DNA from: JANQEU01 sp965242805
Lineage (GTDB): Bacteria; Bacteroidota; Bacteroidia; Cytophagales; Cyclobacteriaceae
Reading direction: 5' to 3'
Length of the DNA: 64,000 nucleotides
Assembly (NCBI GenBank): GCA_965242805.1
Contig: CBDETD010000002.1
Location: forward strand, 2,542,001 to 2,606,000
Shown here: piece after piece, positions 18,565 through 28,260 of the stretch
Layout of the letters: every line of letters begins with the position of its first letter
Position numbering within the stretch: position 1 is the first letter of the stretch
Made by a program: the position numbers and the translations under genes
The notes under the pieces: model-generated
Databases searched by the model: none
What the model saw: only the letters and a program-made list of their open reading frames with translations
What the model was told of the DNA's origin: nothing

Positions 18565-21500
18565 ATGAAACCTGGCCACTTTACAGTCCTTTTGATTCTA
18601 ATTTGTCTGAATTCGGGAATAGTCAATTCTCAATTCCTTAGAACCATATCATACCAGGAGTCCAATGGCTTGCCATCAAATGTCGTGATGGACATGACTC
18701 AAGACGATGACGGAGCAATTTGGTTTATTACGCAAAGAGGTATCGCCGTCTACAATGGAGTCAAATGGAGAATATTCCCTGATAGCGTCCAATTACCAAG
18801 CGGGTTTGGCAGTAAGATCTACTACGATGAGGAATATGGTATAATCACTTCAGGAATTGGTAAATCCGGCCTTTTATTAAAAATTTACAAGGGTGAGGTG
18901 TGGTCCGATATTCCAATTCCTGTTCAACCAAGAGCCCAGGGTAAGACCCGGTTCCATTTTGATCAATCCTCCAAGGCTTTCTACACTTTGATCGATAATC
19001 AATTATTTAGATATGATTTTCAGATGTCTGAGTGGGAAAATCCATTAGAGATATCCCATGAAAATGAATTCATCAAAATTTTGACAATAAATGGAAATAC
19101 TTACCTGCTGGGTGAAAAAGGATTATACGATGTTACTAAGGGCGTATTCCTTATGGTTCCTGAAAAATTCCATCCCCTACAAGATCTGTTCTGGGACGAA
19201 GAGGTAGGGAATGTCTATGTCGTCGGCAATCATAAAGTTGCCTATTCCACAGGAAATGATATTACTGATCTACAGGAGATTGTCGACGAAAGCCCGAATC
19301 CAGGAGCCTCCGATTTTGCGTCCATTGTCAAGTACGACAATCAAAGGATCTTGATATATAATGGTGGAAAGCTTTCAATTTTCAATACAGTGAATGGTGA
19401 CATTGAAGTATTTCAGATCAATGCCCTGGATGTGAATGAATGGATCTCAAGCGTATTCATAGATAAGGAAAGGAACATTTGGATTGGTAGTTTCAGAGGG
19501 GTGAGGAAAATAAATAACATGGGATTTAAGAACTACTCGAAGGAAAGTGGATTGTTTGATGGCGAAGGAACTGTTATTGGACAATTTGATAATGGCACAT
19601 TATTTCTCGGTGGAGTTCGGAGTTACGCCTATCTAGCGGATAATCAAATACTTTCATATCCATTGGGAACTACGGCTAAAGAGGGTGCTTCGCAAAGAAT
19701 GATCGGTATTGTTAAGGATAGACAAAATACAATGTGGGTAGCATCATCAAACAAAGGTCTTGGTCAGTTTAAAGAGGATGGTTCAGTAACATGGAATGTA
19801 AAGAAAGGATTTGAATACATCTCATGTGTAGAAATAATCGACGGAACCATCTATGTGGGTTCCATTGGAGGAAAAGTGTTCACATTCAAGGATGGTCAGT
19901 TCGAGGAGTTCTTCTCAAATAATCGCTACATAAGGCGAATTTCTCAGGTCAAAGATGGAAGGATGGTTATCATTACCAATGCCGGCACCGTTATTATCAA
20001 TGATGGGGTCACCAAAGAACTTCAACCTGAGGGTACTGCCGATCAAAGTGCCATTTATTCCATTCTTGAAATTGACAACCACATTTTATTGGGCTCGTTT
20101 GAGGGGTTATTTGAATTGGCAGGAGACAGAATCCTTCCCCTCCAATTAAAGGGTCACAAAATAACTCGTCCCATATATGAGATGATGCAACGAAGAAATG
20201 GGGATGTCTGGTTTGGAACAGATAATGGTGTATATGTAGTGACGTCTGATGGCCGTTTGGTCAATTACAATCAAAAAAGTGGCATTGAAGGTTACGAGGT
20301 TAATCGGGGGGGATTGTTCGAAACCGAAGATGAAACAGTATGGATTGGTACCAATGCTGGATTTTCCTCCTTTCACGAGGAATTTCATCGTAAAGATTTG
20401 CCAGGTTCTGAGGTCGAGATCATTTCGGTAAAAGTGAATGGGAAAGAAACAAATCTTATTTCTTCTCTAAGCTCAGAACAGAATGATATCAGTTTTGAAT
20501 TCATTTCCACATCCCTGATTGATGAAAGCAACATTCAGTACCGATTCAGGTTGGATGGATTGGAAGAGCATTGGAACTATCACGATTACAAGCAAAATAT
20601 TGCGAGGTATTCTGGTTTGCAGGCCAACGTATACCAATTTGTTGTTCAATCCAGATTCGGAGAAGGTCAATGGTCGGATCAGGTCCAGTCTCAGGTATTT
20701 AGGATCCGTAAGCCATTTTACTCCCAGATCTGGTTTATTGTCTTATTGACTGTCGTAGTAGGTTATATTGGTTATGTGACCAATACCTATGTGAATCAAA
20801 GAAAACATAACCGACTATTGAAAGATGCGATTGAAATAAAAGTCTTGGAAGTCCAGGATTCCAAAGAGAAACTGGAATCAAGAAACATTGAACTGGAATC
20901 AGAGATCAATCAAAGAAAACGGATCCAAGCAGAGCTGAAGACATCCAAAAACGAACTTGAGATATACAGCAGACAATTGGAAGACATGGTCAAAGAAAGG
21001 ACGGCTGACTATGAAAAGGCTAATAAGGAATTGACTGTTACTAATGCAGAGCTACTGACCCAGAAAGAGCAGCTAAAAGAAGCTCTCAACGAATTGCGAA
21101 GTGCTCAGAAACAATTAGTACAATCCGAAAAAATGGCTTCATTGGGAGTGCTGACTGCCGGGGTTGCGCATGAGATCAATAATCCACTGAATTTCATTCA
21201 ATCGGGTATTTACGGCCTGGAAAACATAATGGCTTCAAAAGATGTGTCTCAAAGTGATCTAAACCTGGTGAAAGAGATTGTGGATAGAATGAGAATTGGC
21301 ATTAAAAGAGCTTCGGACATAGTGGTTAGTTTAAAAACCTTCAGCCGATCCGAGGACGATCAGATCTCAAAGAATCCAGTAAAACTTCATGATGTGATCA
21401 ACTCCTGTCTGGTGATTCTAACCCATGAAATAAAAGGAAGAATTGAAATTGAACGTGTCTTTGGCAAAAAAGAAATAACAATTGAAGCAAACGAAAGTGG

Positions 21501-21834
21501 ACTTCACCAGGTGATATTAAATCTTATCACAAATGCTATTCAGTCCATATCGGAGAAAGGGAAGATCATTATTGGAACCGAGCTAATTGAGAGTGACAAG
21601 AAAATCAGGATCACCGTAGCTGACAATGGCGCAGGGATTCCAAAAAAATATCAGAAAAGAATATTTGATCCTTTTTTCACCACGAAGGAACCTGGGATAG
21701 GCACAGGACTGGGACTTTCAATAGTATTTAATATATTGAAGGAGCATAATGGGTCGATAACTTTCGATTCAGATGGAAAAAACGGTACCCTAGCCACTGT
21801 AATATTACCGATGAAAGTAGAAAACTTAGCATGA
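18565..21834 (+). CDS. Sensor histidine kinase with periplasmic two-component propeller
   Basis: 1089 residues. Order: signal peptide (1-22), a Reg_prop-type beta-propeller (about 25-610, with repeats such as DGAIWFITQRG, RNIWIGSFRG, NGDVWFGTDNG and DETVWIGTNAG), a Y_Y_Y-like domain (620-715), a membrane helix (about 722-742), a long coiled coil (755-855), and a HisKA domain with the H-box GVAHEINNP (His869). The HATPase domain has NLITNAIQS, DNGAGIP and GTGLGLS. Unlike classical hybrid HTCS proteins it lacks a receiver and AraC DNA-binding domain; the receiver is a separate gene overlapping its stop. The ligand is probably a polysaccharide breakdown product or envelope signal, by inference. 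Confidence 0.94.
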   Translation: MKPGHFTVLLILICLNSGIVNSQFLRTISYQESNGLPSNVVMDMTQDDDGAIWFITQRGIAVYNGVKWRIFPDSVQLPSGFGSKIYYDEEYGIITSGIGKSGLLLKIYKGEVWSDIPIPVQPRAQGKTRFHFDQSSKAFYTLIDNQLFRYDFQMSEWENPLEISHENEFIKILTINGNTYLLGEKGLYDVTKGVFLMVPEKFHPLQDLFWDEEVGNVYVVGNHKVAYSTGNDITDLQEIVDESPNPGASDFASIVKYDNQRILIYNGGKLSIFNTVNGDIEVFQINALDVNEWISSVFIDKERNIWIGSFRGVRKINNMGFKNYSKESGLFDGEGTVIGQFDNGTLFLGGVRSYAYLADNQILSYPLGTTAKEGASQRMIGIVKDRQNTMWVASSNKGLGQFKEDGSVTWNVKKGFEYISCVEIIDGTIYVGSIGGKVFTFKDGQFEEFFSNNRYIRRISQVKDGRMVIITNAGTVIINDGVTKELQPEGTADQSAIYSILEIDNHILLGSFEGLFELAGDRILPLQLKGHKITRPIYEMMQRRNGDVWFGTDNGVYVVTSDGRLVNYNQKSGIEGYEVNRGGLFETEDETVWIGTNAGFSSFHEEFHRKDLPGSEVEIISVKVNGKETNLISSLSSEQNDISFEFISTSLIDESNIQYRFRLDGLEEHWNYHDYKQNIARYSGLQANVYQFVVQSRFGEGQWSDQVQSQVFRIRKPFYSQIWFIVLLTVVVGYIGYVTNTYVNQRKHNRLLKDAIEIKVLEVQDSKEKLESRNIELESEINQRKRIQAELKTSKNELEIYSRQLEDMVKERTADYEKANKELTVTNAELLTQKEQLKEALNELRSAQKQLVQSEKMASLGVLTAGVAHEINNPLNFIQSGIYGLENIMASKDVSQSDLNLVKEIVDRMRIGIKRASDIVVSLKTFSRSEDDQISKNPVKLHDVINSCLVILTHEIKGRIEIERVFGKKEITIEANESGLHQVILNLITNAIQSISEKGKIIIGTELIESDKKIRITVADNGAGIPKKYQKRIFDPFFTTKEPGIGTGLGLSIVFNILKEHNGSITFDSDGKNGTLATVILPMKVENLA

Positions 21835-22190
21835 GAAAGGTATTGTATGTAGACGATGAGGAGCCCAATTTATTCCTGTTCAAAATGGCTTTTATGAACG
21901 ACTTTGAAGTTCACACGGCTATCTCCGGATCAGAAGGACTGGAACTTCTACAAACGCATGATGATATTGATGCGATCATCAGTGACATGAAAATGCCCAA
22001 CATGAATGGACTGGAATTCATTCAGGAGGCGATCAACAGACATCAGGGTAAGGTCTATTTTATTTTGACAGGATTCGATAAAAGTCCCGAAATCGAAGAA
22101 GCCATTCATCACAATATGATCAGAGACTACTTCCGGAAACCATTTGATCGCGAAGTTCTCAAGGATGCGATTGAGAGCTCTCTGGCCTAG
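21831..22190 (+). CDS. Stand-alone response-regulator receiver domain
   Basis: 119 residues, a single CheY-like receiver. Acidic pocket VDDEE (Asp8/Asp9), phospho-acceptor Asp52 in IISDMKMP, Thr in ILTGFD, and Lys in YFRKPFD. It has no output domain. It overlaps the kinase gene by 4 bases (ATGA), so it is the cognate receiver, probably passing phosphate on or regulating by protein contact. Confidence 0.93.
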   Translation: MRKVLYVDDEEPNLFLFKMAFMNDFEVHTAISGSEGLELLQTHDDIDAIISDMKMPNMNGLEFIQEAINRHQGKVYFILTGFDKSPEIEEAIHHNMIRDYFRKPFDREVLKDAIESSLA

Positions 22191-22195
22191 AACAT

Positions 22196-22522
22196 CTACT
22201 TCTGGAACATAACAAGCAACATCTTGAATTTGGAGATAGCTTTTACAGCATGTGGTATCCCTGCCGGTAATTGAATGGATTGATTAGTTCCCAATTGATG
22301 TTTCTTGCCCCCAATTGAAATCCCGACAATTCCTTCCATCACGTGGATAAATGCTTCTTGATTCGAAGTGTGTTCGGTCAATTCCTGATCTTTGTCGAAA
22401 GCAAAGACCGTGACGCTACCGGAATTTCCTTTCATCAACAATTTGCTAACGATTGATGCTTCCTGGTATTCGACTGCCGTTAGGACGCCGGTGTTTCCAT
22501 TTTGATTTTCCTGGTTCATCAA
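22196..22522 (-). CDS. Small cupin-domain protein
   Basis: 108 residues forming a single cupin barrel. Motif 1 has HTSNQEAFIHVMEG and motif 2 LPAGIPHAVKA, with candidate metal ligands His, Glu and His. Function is unassigned; such proteins are often metal-binding sensors or small enzymes. It overlaps the preceding hydrolase gene by 4 bases and ends 5 bases from the convergent receiver gene. Confidence 0.85.
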   Translation of the reverse strand: MMNQENQNGNTGVLTAVEYQEASIVSKLLMKGNSGSVTVFAFDKDQELTEHTSNQEAFIHVMEGIVGISIGGKKHQLGTNQSIQLPAGIPHAVKAISKFKMLLVMFQK

Positions 22523-23316
22523 TTAAGGATCTTCTTTAAGTTTAAGGTATAACCGTCATAATCGCTTAAGTCGTTGTGGGAACCCCCCTCTATAGTGAAG
22601 AATTCAGACTCTGCATTATTCACTCTCATAAACAATTTTTTACCCGATTGATAATCTACTACATTATCACCCGTCCCATGAAAAAAATATATTGGGCATG
22701 TCACCTGCTCTATAAAGCGATAGCTGGGAAATGGGTATTTAAGCAAGTATTTATGAGGAAAAATCGGATAATGACGCACTGCGACATCTGTTAGACTGTA
22801 AAAGGGAGTTTCCAATATTAATTTCCCTGGCTTGTTTTGAGCGGCCACCCAGGTGGCAATTCCTGATCCCAGGGACCGACCATAGACAACAATATCATCC
22901 TCATTATATTCCTTTTTCAACTCATCATAAATAAACTGGCTGTCCTCATAAAGATCCTTCATGGTTTTCTTCCCTGTGCTTTTTCCATACCCCCGGAAAT
23001 CGTAGATAAGGACATCGTACCCATACCGTACAAAGTACTCTCCAATCTCACCCCACCTTGCGAGACTCCCGGCATTTCCATGATGATAAAAAATGACTCC
23101 CTTGCTAGAATCTGATTTGAAATGAATGGCATTTATTGTGACATTGTCACTAATTATGAAATTCCGCTCTTCGAAATTTGAATCAAATCGATAGGAATAC
23201 CTTAGACTTAAGACCTCTGGCATGAATATCAAGGACTCCTGAAGGAAGTATATGACTATACCGAAGAAGATATAGGTAGAAACGGCCCCAATGATGATAA
23301 CTTTAATCAGATTCAA
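22519..23316 (-). CDS. Alpha/beta hydrolase, membrane-anchored (BEM46/YfhR-like)
   Basis: 265 residues. An N-terminal membrane helix (about 5-25) precedes an alpha/beta-hydrolase fold. Oxyanion-region HHGNAGS near 78, nucleophile Ser in YGRSLGSGIATW, acid in HGTGDNVVDY, and catalytic His in GGSHNDL. A close relative of the gene just upstream, suggesting tandem duplication. It overlaps both neighbours, so the three genes form one operon. Substrate unknown. Confidence 0.88.
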   Translation of the reverse strand: MNLIKVIIIGAVSTYIFFGIVIYFLQESLIFMPEVLSLRYSYRFDSNFEERNFIISDNVTINAIHFKSDSSKGVIFYHHGNAGSLARWGEIGEYFVRYGYDVLIYDFRGYGKSTGKKTMKDLYEDSQFIYDELKKEYNEDDIVVYGRSLGSGIATWVAAQNKPGKLILETPFYSLTDVAVRHYPIFPHKYLLKYPFPSYRFIEQVTCPIYFFHGTGDNVVDYQSGKKLFMRVNNAESEFFTIEGGSHNDLSDYDGYTLNLKKILN

Positions 23317-24175
23317 TTTTCTTCTTTTTTCTTGTAAAATTTAAGCTAGTCTCTTTTTTATCCACAGGTTTAGGAAGTTTTGAATTGACCATTTCGTCCA
23401 GCATTCTATGATACTCTTCAAAGGTATGCAGGTTATTGTGTCCTCCTCCAATCACCGGATATAATCTGGTAATTTCCGGATTGATCTTCGAAAGACTGAC
23501 ACTCGTTTTGAAAGGGATCAAATGATCATTTGTTCCATGAATGATCTTTATAGGGCACTTGACATATTTCATCCATATATAGGTGCGGATTGGGAAACGC
23601 ATAATAAGCGAAAGTGGCATAAAGGGAGTGTATCGGCGCGCTACTTTCCTAAGGCTGTAATATGGAGATTCAAGGATTAGCATTCTCGGATTGTTTGTTG
23701 AGGCCAGCTTCGCAGCGAAGCCCGAACCCAATGATCGACCGTATAAAATGATGAATTTCTCATCAACCTGTTTCTTGATCTCATCGTAGACGATCTGCAT
23801 ATCATGTTTTATGGCCTTTTCGGATCGTTTACCTGTGCTCTTGCCAAAACCTCTATAGTCTACCATCACTACATCGTACCCGAGTCGAAGAAAATCAATG
23901 GCAAATTTCCCCCAGCCCTTCAAAGACCTTGAATTTCCCTTCAAATACAATACCACTCCTTTCGGATCACTTCCCTGGAAATGTATTGCATTGATATTCT
24001 CACCGGGACCTACCTCGATATTGTACTCCGTAAATTCACGATCAGGATACTTGTACTCAAAATCCTTCGGTAGTTTTTCCGGTTTGAACAGAAATTTCTC
24101 CTGCCAGAAATACACGATGATATTGGCTATGAGGAATAGTCCGCCTAATACCCATAATAATATCCACCAGTTCAT
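23303..24175 (-). CDS. Alpha/beta hydrolase, membrane-anchored, paralogue of next gene
   Basis: I start at the ATG at 24173-24175 because MNWWILLWVLGGLFLIANIIV is a good membrane anchor; the frame extends 51 codons upstream without support. The core has nucleophile Ser in YGRSLGSGFAAK, acid in HGTNDHLIPF and His in GGGHNNL. The C-terminus is lysine-rich (KKETSLNFTRKKKKIE). Organisation matches the downstream paralogue at roughly 40 percent similarity by eye. Function probably esterase/lipase-like at the inner membrane; substrate unknown. Confidence 0.85.
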   Translation of the reverse strand: MNWWILLWVLGGLFLIANIIVYFWQEKFLFKPEKLPKDFEYKYPDREFTEYNIEVGPGENINAIHFQGSDPKGVVLYLKGNSRSLKGWGKFAIDFLRLGYDVVMVDYRGFGKSTGKRSEKAIKHDMQIVYDEIKKQVDEKFIILYGRSLGSGFAAKLASTNNPRMLILESPYYSLRKVARRYTPFMPLSLIMRFPIRTYIWMKYVKCPIKIIHGTNDHLIPFKTSVSLSKINPEITRLYPVIGGGHNNLHTFEEYHRMLDEMVNSKLPKPVDKKETSLNFTRKKKKIESD

Positions 24176-24370
24176 CTTATATCTGTCGTCCCAACCTTGA
24201 ATGATAATTAGATAATTATCAAAGGTGTTAGGAGGATTACTTAATTCATAAATTTTGAGATTCCAATGATTTAAAAAGGATAATTTACTTAAAAATCGGG
24301 TAGTATTACTTTCAAGAAAAGACGCCATTCGGTTTCTTTACTGTACCGTGTCTTTTCACAATCAAGATCT

Positions 24371-27300
24371 ATGAGGTTAATCTGGGTTTGTATATTAATG
24401 ATCTTGGCTGGGTTTCTCAAAGCTCAAACGTCCTTTGATGTAGAGCTTGAAAAAGCAAAAGAACTGAAAGAACGGGGATATTACGATAGTGCCGCTCTTG
24501 CATTCGAATCGATAATAAATACTTCCCCTGATCTACCGAAGTCCCACTACATTGATGCCTTAAATTGGTGGGGATTGTCTCTTTTAAACTCAGCTCAATC
24601 TGTAAAAGCAGATAGTGTTTTGACCCATGCAATCAATTTAAATGATCCTGAATCGACATCAGATTCTTTACTCCTAGCAGATTCTTTCTTTTTTATCAGC
24701 AAGAATTCCGGATCCAGTGGCCGTTTTCGGGAATCCATAGACTATATCAACCGATCCCTTGACCTTTGGGAGCGTATTGGTGGCCAGGATTCCCTGATCG
24801 CCTGCGGAATGAATATGCTTGGGTACGATTACCGTTATTTTGGAGACTACCCGCAAGCATTATCCAGTTATGAAAGAGCGGACAGCATTTGGACTTCCAA
24901 TCCAGACATGACTGGACCTGAGGTGGCCAATACATATGCTGGTTTTGGGTGGGTCTACACAGCCATTGGTGATTATTTACAAGCTATCGAAAATCACCAG
25001 AAGGCATTTGAAATGCGTCAGGAGTTGTTCGAAGAGGATCATCCATACATTGCCAATTCATTAGCCAGTCTGGGAGGAGTGTTTCTGAGGATCGCCAGGT
25101 ATGATAAAGCCGAGGAATACATAAAGAGAGCACATGAAAAACTGAAAATACGGTTGGGTGAAAACCATCCCAATGTGATTTCAATGTACTCCCGGCTTGG
25201 GACCATTTACTATCAGCTAGGCGATTATCAGAAATCGATCCAACATCACAAAGAGGCCATAAGAAGATGGGAGTTCAATAAAAGCGAAACCAGCCTCTAC
25301 CCCATCAGTTTTAACGGGGAACTAGCTAAATCCCAATATGCAAATGGCCAAAAAGAAGACGCCCTTGAAACATTAAATAAGGCATTTGCTCATGCAGAAG
25401 GTTTCGGGAGAACTCTTTACCTATTCAGCCTTTACAGGCTTCAAATCTCCATTTACCAGGAACTTCGAGACCATATAAATTGGCTTCAAACACTGAATCA
25501 GGCGGAGAAACTTCTTACATCCAAGTTAAATTCCGATCACCCTTCCATTTCGATATTGAAAGCCGAGTACGGGACATTTTACATGGATAAAAACGAACTG
25601 GACAACGCAAAAAAGATGTTTTTCCAGGCATTAAAAATATCCAATGATCATCACGGCATGAAACATCCTGAGGTGAGTGACCGGCTATTCAGAATTGGCA
25701 ATTTCTACCTTCATCAAAACAATTGGGACTCCTCGGAATTCTACTACAGAGCGTCTTTTCGAGCTCTCACCGATCAAATTAGCGAATATCCGATAGCAGA
25801 TGAAATATCGAACCTTCGGCAGGCAGTGGTGTCATTGGAAAGGATTGCTTTCATTCAGGCAAGTAAAGGAAGAATTCAAACTCCAGTGGGCATTGAAGGA
25901 TTGAATAATGCTTATGAAACATACACGAAAGGCATTGAATACCTCGAATATTTGAGGCAAACATACTCGGGTGAAGAAGCAAAAATTCGTGTCCTCGATG
26001 TCGGTGCCGACCTGTTTAAAGGAGCCGTTGAGGTATCTGCAGAGATGTATCGAATAACGGGTGATGAAATATACTTATATCGAGCCCTGGAAATCAGTGA
26101 AAAAAGTAAAGCTTTCGTTCTTCTGAATGCAATAAATAACCACAAAGCACAAAGTTTTGCTGGAGTTCCAAATAGTCTGGTTGAATACGAAAAGCAGCTA
26201 AAGACATCGTTAAGTTACCTGAAGCAGAGAATTGAATCCTTGAAGATATCCGGGGATTCAACGCTACTCAATAGCTTCCAGGAACAACGGTTTCACCTGC
26301 TTAACAAAAAGGACTCATTGTACTCACTTATCTCCAATGATTATTCTCAATATTTTGAGTTCCAACACACACAACAGAAGTTAAATATTCCGGCCATAAG
26401 AAAACACCTGGGAGATCAATCCGCCATCATTGAGTTTTTCCTTTCGAATGACAGTATTTATTGTTTCCTATTAAGTGCGGAGGATTTAAAGTTGTTCGTA
26501 GAGAAAAGATCTGAAGAAATTGAAAACTGGCTTGTAAATTATCGCCGATCGGTATCTGATTATCAGTGGATCATACAAAATGCTGACGAATCAGATCACA
26601 ACTTCTTGTCCATTGGAAATAACCTCTATCAGACTCTTCTTGAAAAACCTCTCTCGTCGATCTCAGCAAATATTTCCAAACTAATTCTGATCCCACATGA
26701 AGAACTATGGCAGATCAACCTTGGCATACTGCCCTCGACAAAGGTCAGAGGAGACAGGATCGATTATCGTAGTTATCCATACCTTCTAAAGAGTTACGAC
26801 TGTTCCTATGCATATTCCACGAGTTTCCTGGCTTCAATTCAAAATCCAACAGGTGGTCGTGGAATACTTGCCGTAGCTCCTGAATATGATGGAATGAATG
26901 GGTTAAGTAATCTTACAGGTACCATTGAAGAAGTGGAACAGATAAGTTCTCTGTTTTCGGTTTCAGAGATAATCTCGAATGGGAAAGGATTGAAAAGATC
27001 CTTCCTGGATAAAGTAGATCAATACCAAATCATTCATCTGGCAATGCATGGAATTATTGACGATAAAAATCCTTTGAATTCCAGATTGATGTTTTCATCA
27101 CTTCCTGGGGACTTCATCGCATTGGAAGAGATATATACCCTCAAATTGAATGCGGATCTCGTCGTATTAAGTGCGTGTGATAGTGGCCTGGGAGAAATTC
27201 AAAAAGGTGAAGGAAATCAAAGCATGTCAAGAGCATTCAATTATGCGGGAGTCCCCCAGGTAACTATGAGTCTTTGGAAGGTTACTGACGCGACAGCATC

Positions 27301-27550
27301 TAGTTTGATGTCCGACTTTTACGAAAACCTCAATTCAGGATTAAATCCTTCGGAAGCCATGGGAAAAGCTCAAAAACTCTACATTGAAGAGGTTGAGGAT
27401 CCATTGTTCTCACATCCCTATTTTTGGGCCTCTTTCGTTACTATTGGAAGTGATCAACCCATTTCAAATGGGAAAGGCAATATTCTATATTACCTACTCG
27501 TATTTGGCGTTCTGATGGTAATAATTATCTGGGAAAGAAAATTCCGTTAG
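24371..27550 (+). CDS. TPR-CHAT protease-like protein with signal peptide and C-terminal anchor
   Basis: 1059 residues. Signal peptide 1-19 (ending GFLKAQ), then about ten TPR repeats (30-480, for example NTYAGFGWVYTAIGDYLQAI and SMYSRLGTIYYQLGDYQKSI), a helical linker, and a C-terminal CHAT domain (about 740-1025). The caspase-like dyad is His893 (HLAMHG) and Cys936 (LSACDSG), followed by GEGNQSMSRAFNYAGVPQV. A membrane helix near 1037-1053 and a basic tail end the protein. Topology predicts TPR and CHAT outside the cytoplasm. Its stop overlaps the convergent anti-sigma-like gene by 4 bases. Known CHAT proteins cleave proteins; the target here is unknown. Confidence 0.92.
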   Translation: MRLIWVCILMILAGFLKAQTSFDVELEKAKELKERGYYDSAALAFESIINTSPDLPKSHYIDALNWWGLSLLNSAQSVKADSVLTHAINLNDPESTSDSLLLADSFFFISKNSGSSGRFRESIDYINRSLDLWERIGGQDSLIACGMNMLGYDYRYFGDYPQALSSYERADSIWTSNPDMTGPEVANTYAGFGWVYTAIGDYLQAIENHQKAFEMRQELFEEDHPYIANSLASLGGVFLRIARYDKAEEYIKRAHEKLKIRLGENHPNVISMYSRLGTIYYQLGDYQKSIQHHKEAIRRWEFNKSETSLYPISFNGELAKSQYANGQKEDALETLNKAFAHAEGFGRTLYLFSLYRLQISIYQELRDHINWLQTLNQAEKLLTSKLNSDHPSISILKAEYGTFYMDKNELDNAKKMFFQALKISNDHHGMKHPEVSDRLFRIGNFYLHQNNWDSSEFYYRASFRALTDQISEYPIADEISNLRQAVVSLERIAFIQASKGRIQTPVGIEGLNNAYETYTKGIEYLEYLRQTYSGEEAKIRVLDVGADLFKGAVEVSAEMYRITGDEIYLYRALEISEKSKAFVLLNAINNHKAQSFAGVPNSLVEYEKQLKTSLSYLKQRIESLKISGDSTLLNSFQEQRFHLLNKKDSLYSLISNDYSQYFEFQHTQQKLNIPAIRKHLGDQSAIIEFFLSNDSIYCFLLSAEDLKLFVEKRSEEIENWLVNYRRSVSDYQWIIQNADESDHNFLSIGNNLYQTLLEKPLSSISANISKLILIPHEELWQINLGILPSTKVRGDRIDYRSYPYLLKSYDCSYAYSTSFLASIQNPTGGRGILAVAPEYDGMNGLSNLTGTIEEVEQISSLFSVSEIISNGKGLKRSFLDKVDQYQIIHLAMHGIIDDKNPLNSRLMFSSLPGDFIALEEIYTLKLNADLVVLSACDSGLGEIQKGEGNQSMSRAFNYAGVPQVTMSLWKVTDATASSLMSDFYENLNSGLNPSEAMGKAQKLYIEEVEDPLFSHPYFWASFVTIGSDQPISNGKGNILYYLLVFGVLMVIIIWERKFR

Positions 27551-28245
27551 AATGTTTTAAGAATGTTTCTGGCTAATTGCTGTTTGTAATGACTTTCGGT
27601 ATTAGCAATCTCTTCAAAGATCGATTTGGCTTTTTCTTCTTCACCAACTCCCAGGTAACACAATCCAAGAAACCATCGACTCTGCTCTTGAAATCTTCCC
27701 TCGGCCATAGATAATTCTGTGAATCCTTCAGTTGCATGAGTTATTCCAGTGGGGTATTGATAGAACTGACTCAATGCCAGGTAAAATCTAACATCGTCGT
27801 TTTCATCCCCCAATTCTTTCAATGTGGTTTCTGCTTGTCGATAGTCACCAGACCTGTACGCATCTTCAAATTTCTTCAACGAAAGATCTGTGTCACCCCT
27901 TACGATCATAGCCAAAGGATAAGGATTGTTTAATTCCTGTGCTAAATAGTCATTAGATCCAAACTGGCTTAAAAACCAATAGCCCATAGCTGATATAAGA
28001 AGAACTACGGCAGCTGCATATCTGATCCAAATGAAATGTTTTTGACCCGATTTGATGTGTTTATAGATCTTTGGTTGGCTACTTGCTATGAGGTTGTCAA
28101 TCCCACCGTGTTCCTTAGCATAACGAATACCTTCGAGGGTGGTCTGACAGCGGTCGCAGTTATCTACATGAAGCTGGACTTCTTTGTTCATTGATCCTTC
28201 GAAATGCTGGATCAATTCAGAGAATGTGGGGTGCTCTTTGTTCAT
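27547..28245 (-). CDS. Anti-sigma-like protein: zinc-finger, one membrane helix, TPR
   Basis: 232 residues. The cytoplasmic N-terminus has a zf-HC2-like H-x3-C-x2-C motif (His26, Cys30, Cys33). One membrane helix (about 71-92) is followed by a TPR-like region (105-232: FEDAYRSGDYRQAETTLKEL and RWFLGLCYLGVGEEEKAKSI). Fold and location fit a membrane anti-sigma factor holding the sigma factor encoded 15 bases upstream. Its end overlaps the TPR-CHAT gene on the opposite strand. The anti-sigma role is inferred from motif and linkage. Confidence 0.85.
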   Translation of the reverse strand: MNKEHPTFSELIQHFEGSMNKEVQLHVDNCDRCQTTLEGIRYAKEHGGIDNLIASSQPKIYKHIKSGQKHFIWIRYAAAVVLLISAMGYWFLSQFGSNDYLAQELNNPYPLAMIVRGDTDLSLKKFEDAYRSGDYRQAETTLKELGDENDDVRFYLALSQFYQYPTGITHATEGFTELSMAEGRFQEQSRWFLGLCYLGVGEEEKAKSIFEEIANTESHYKQQLARNILKTF

Positions 28246-28260
28246 TTATTATTAAGACAA

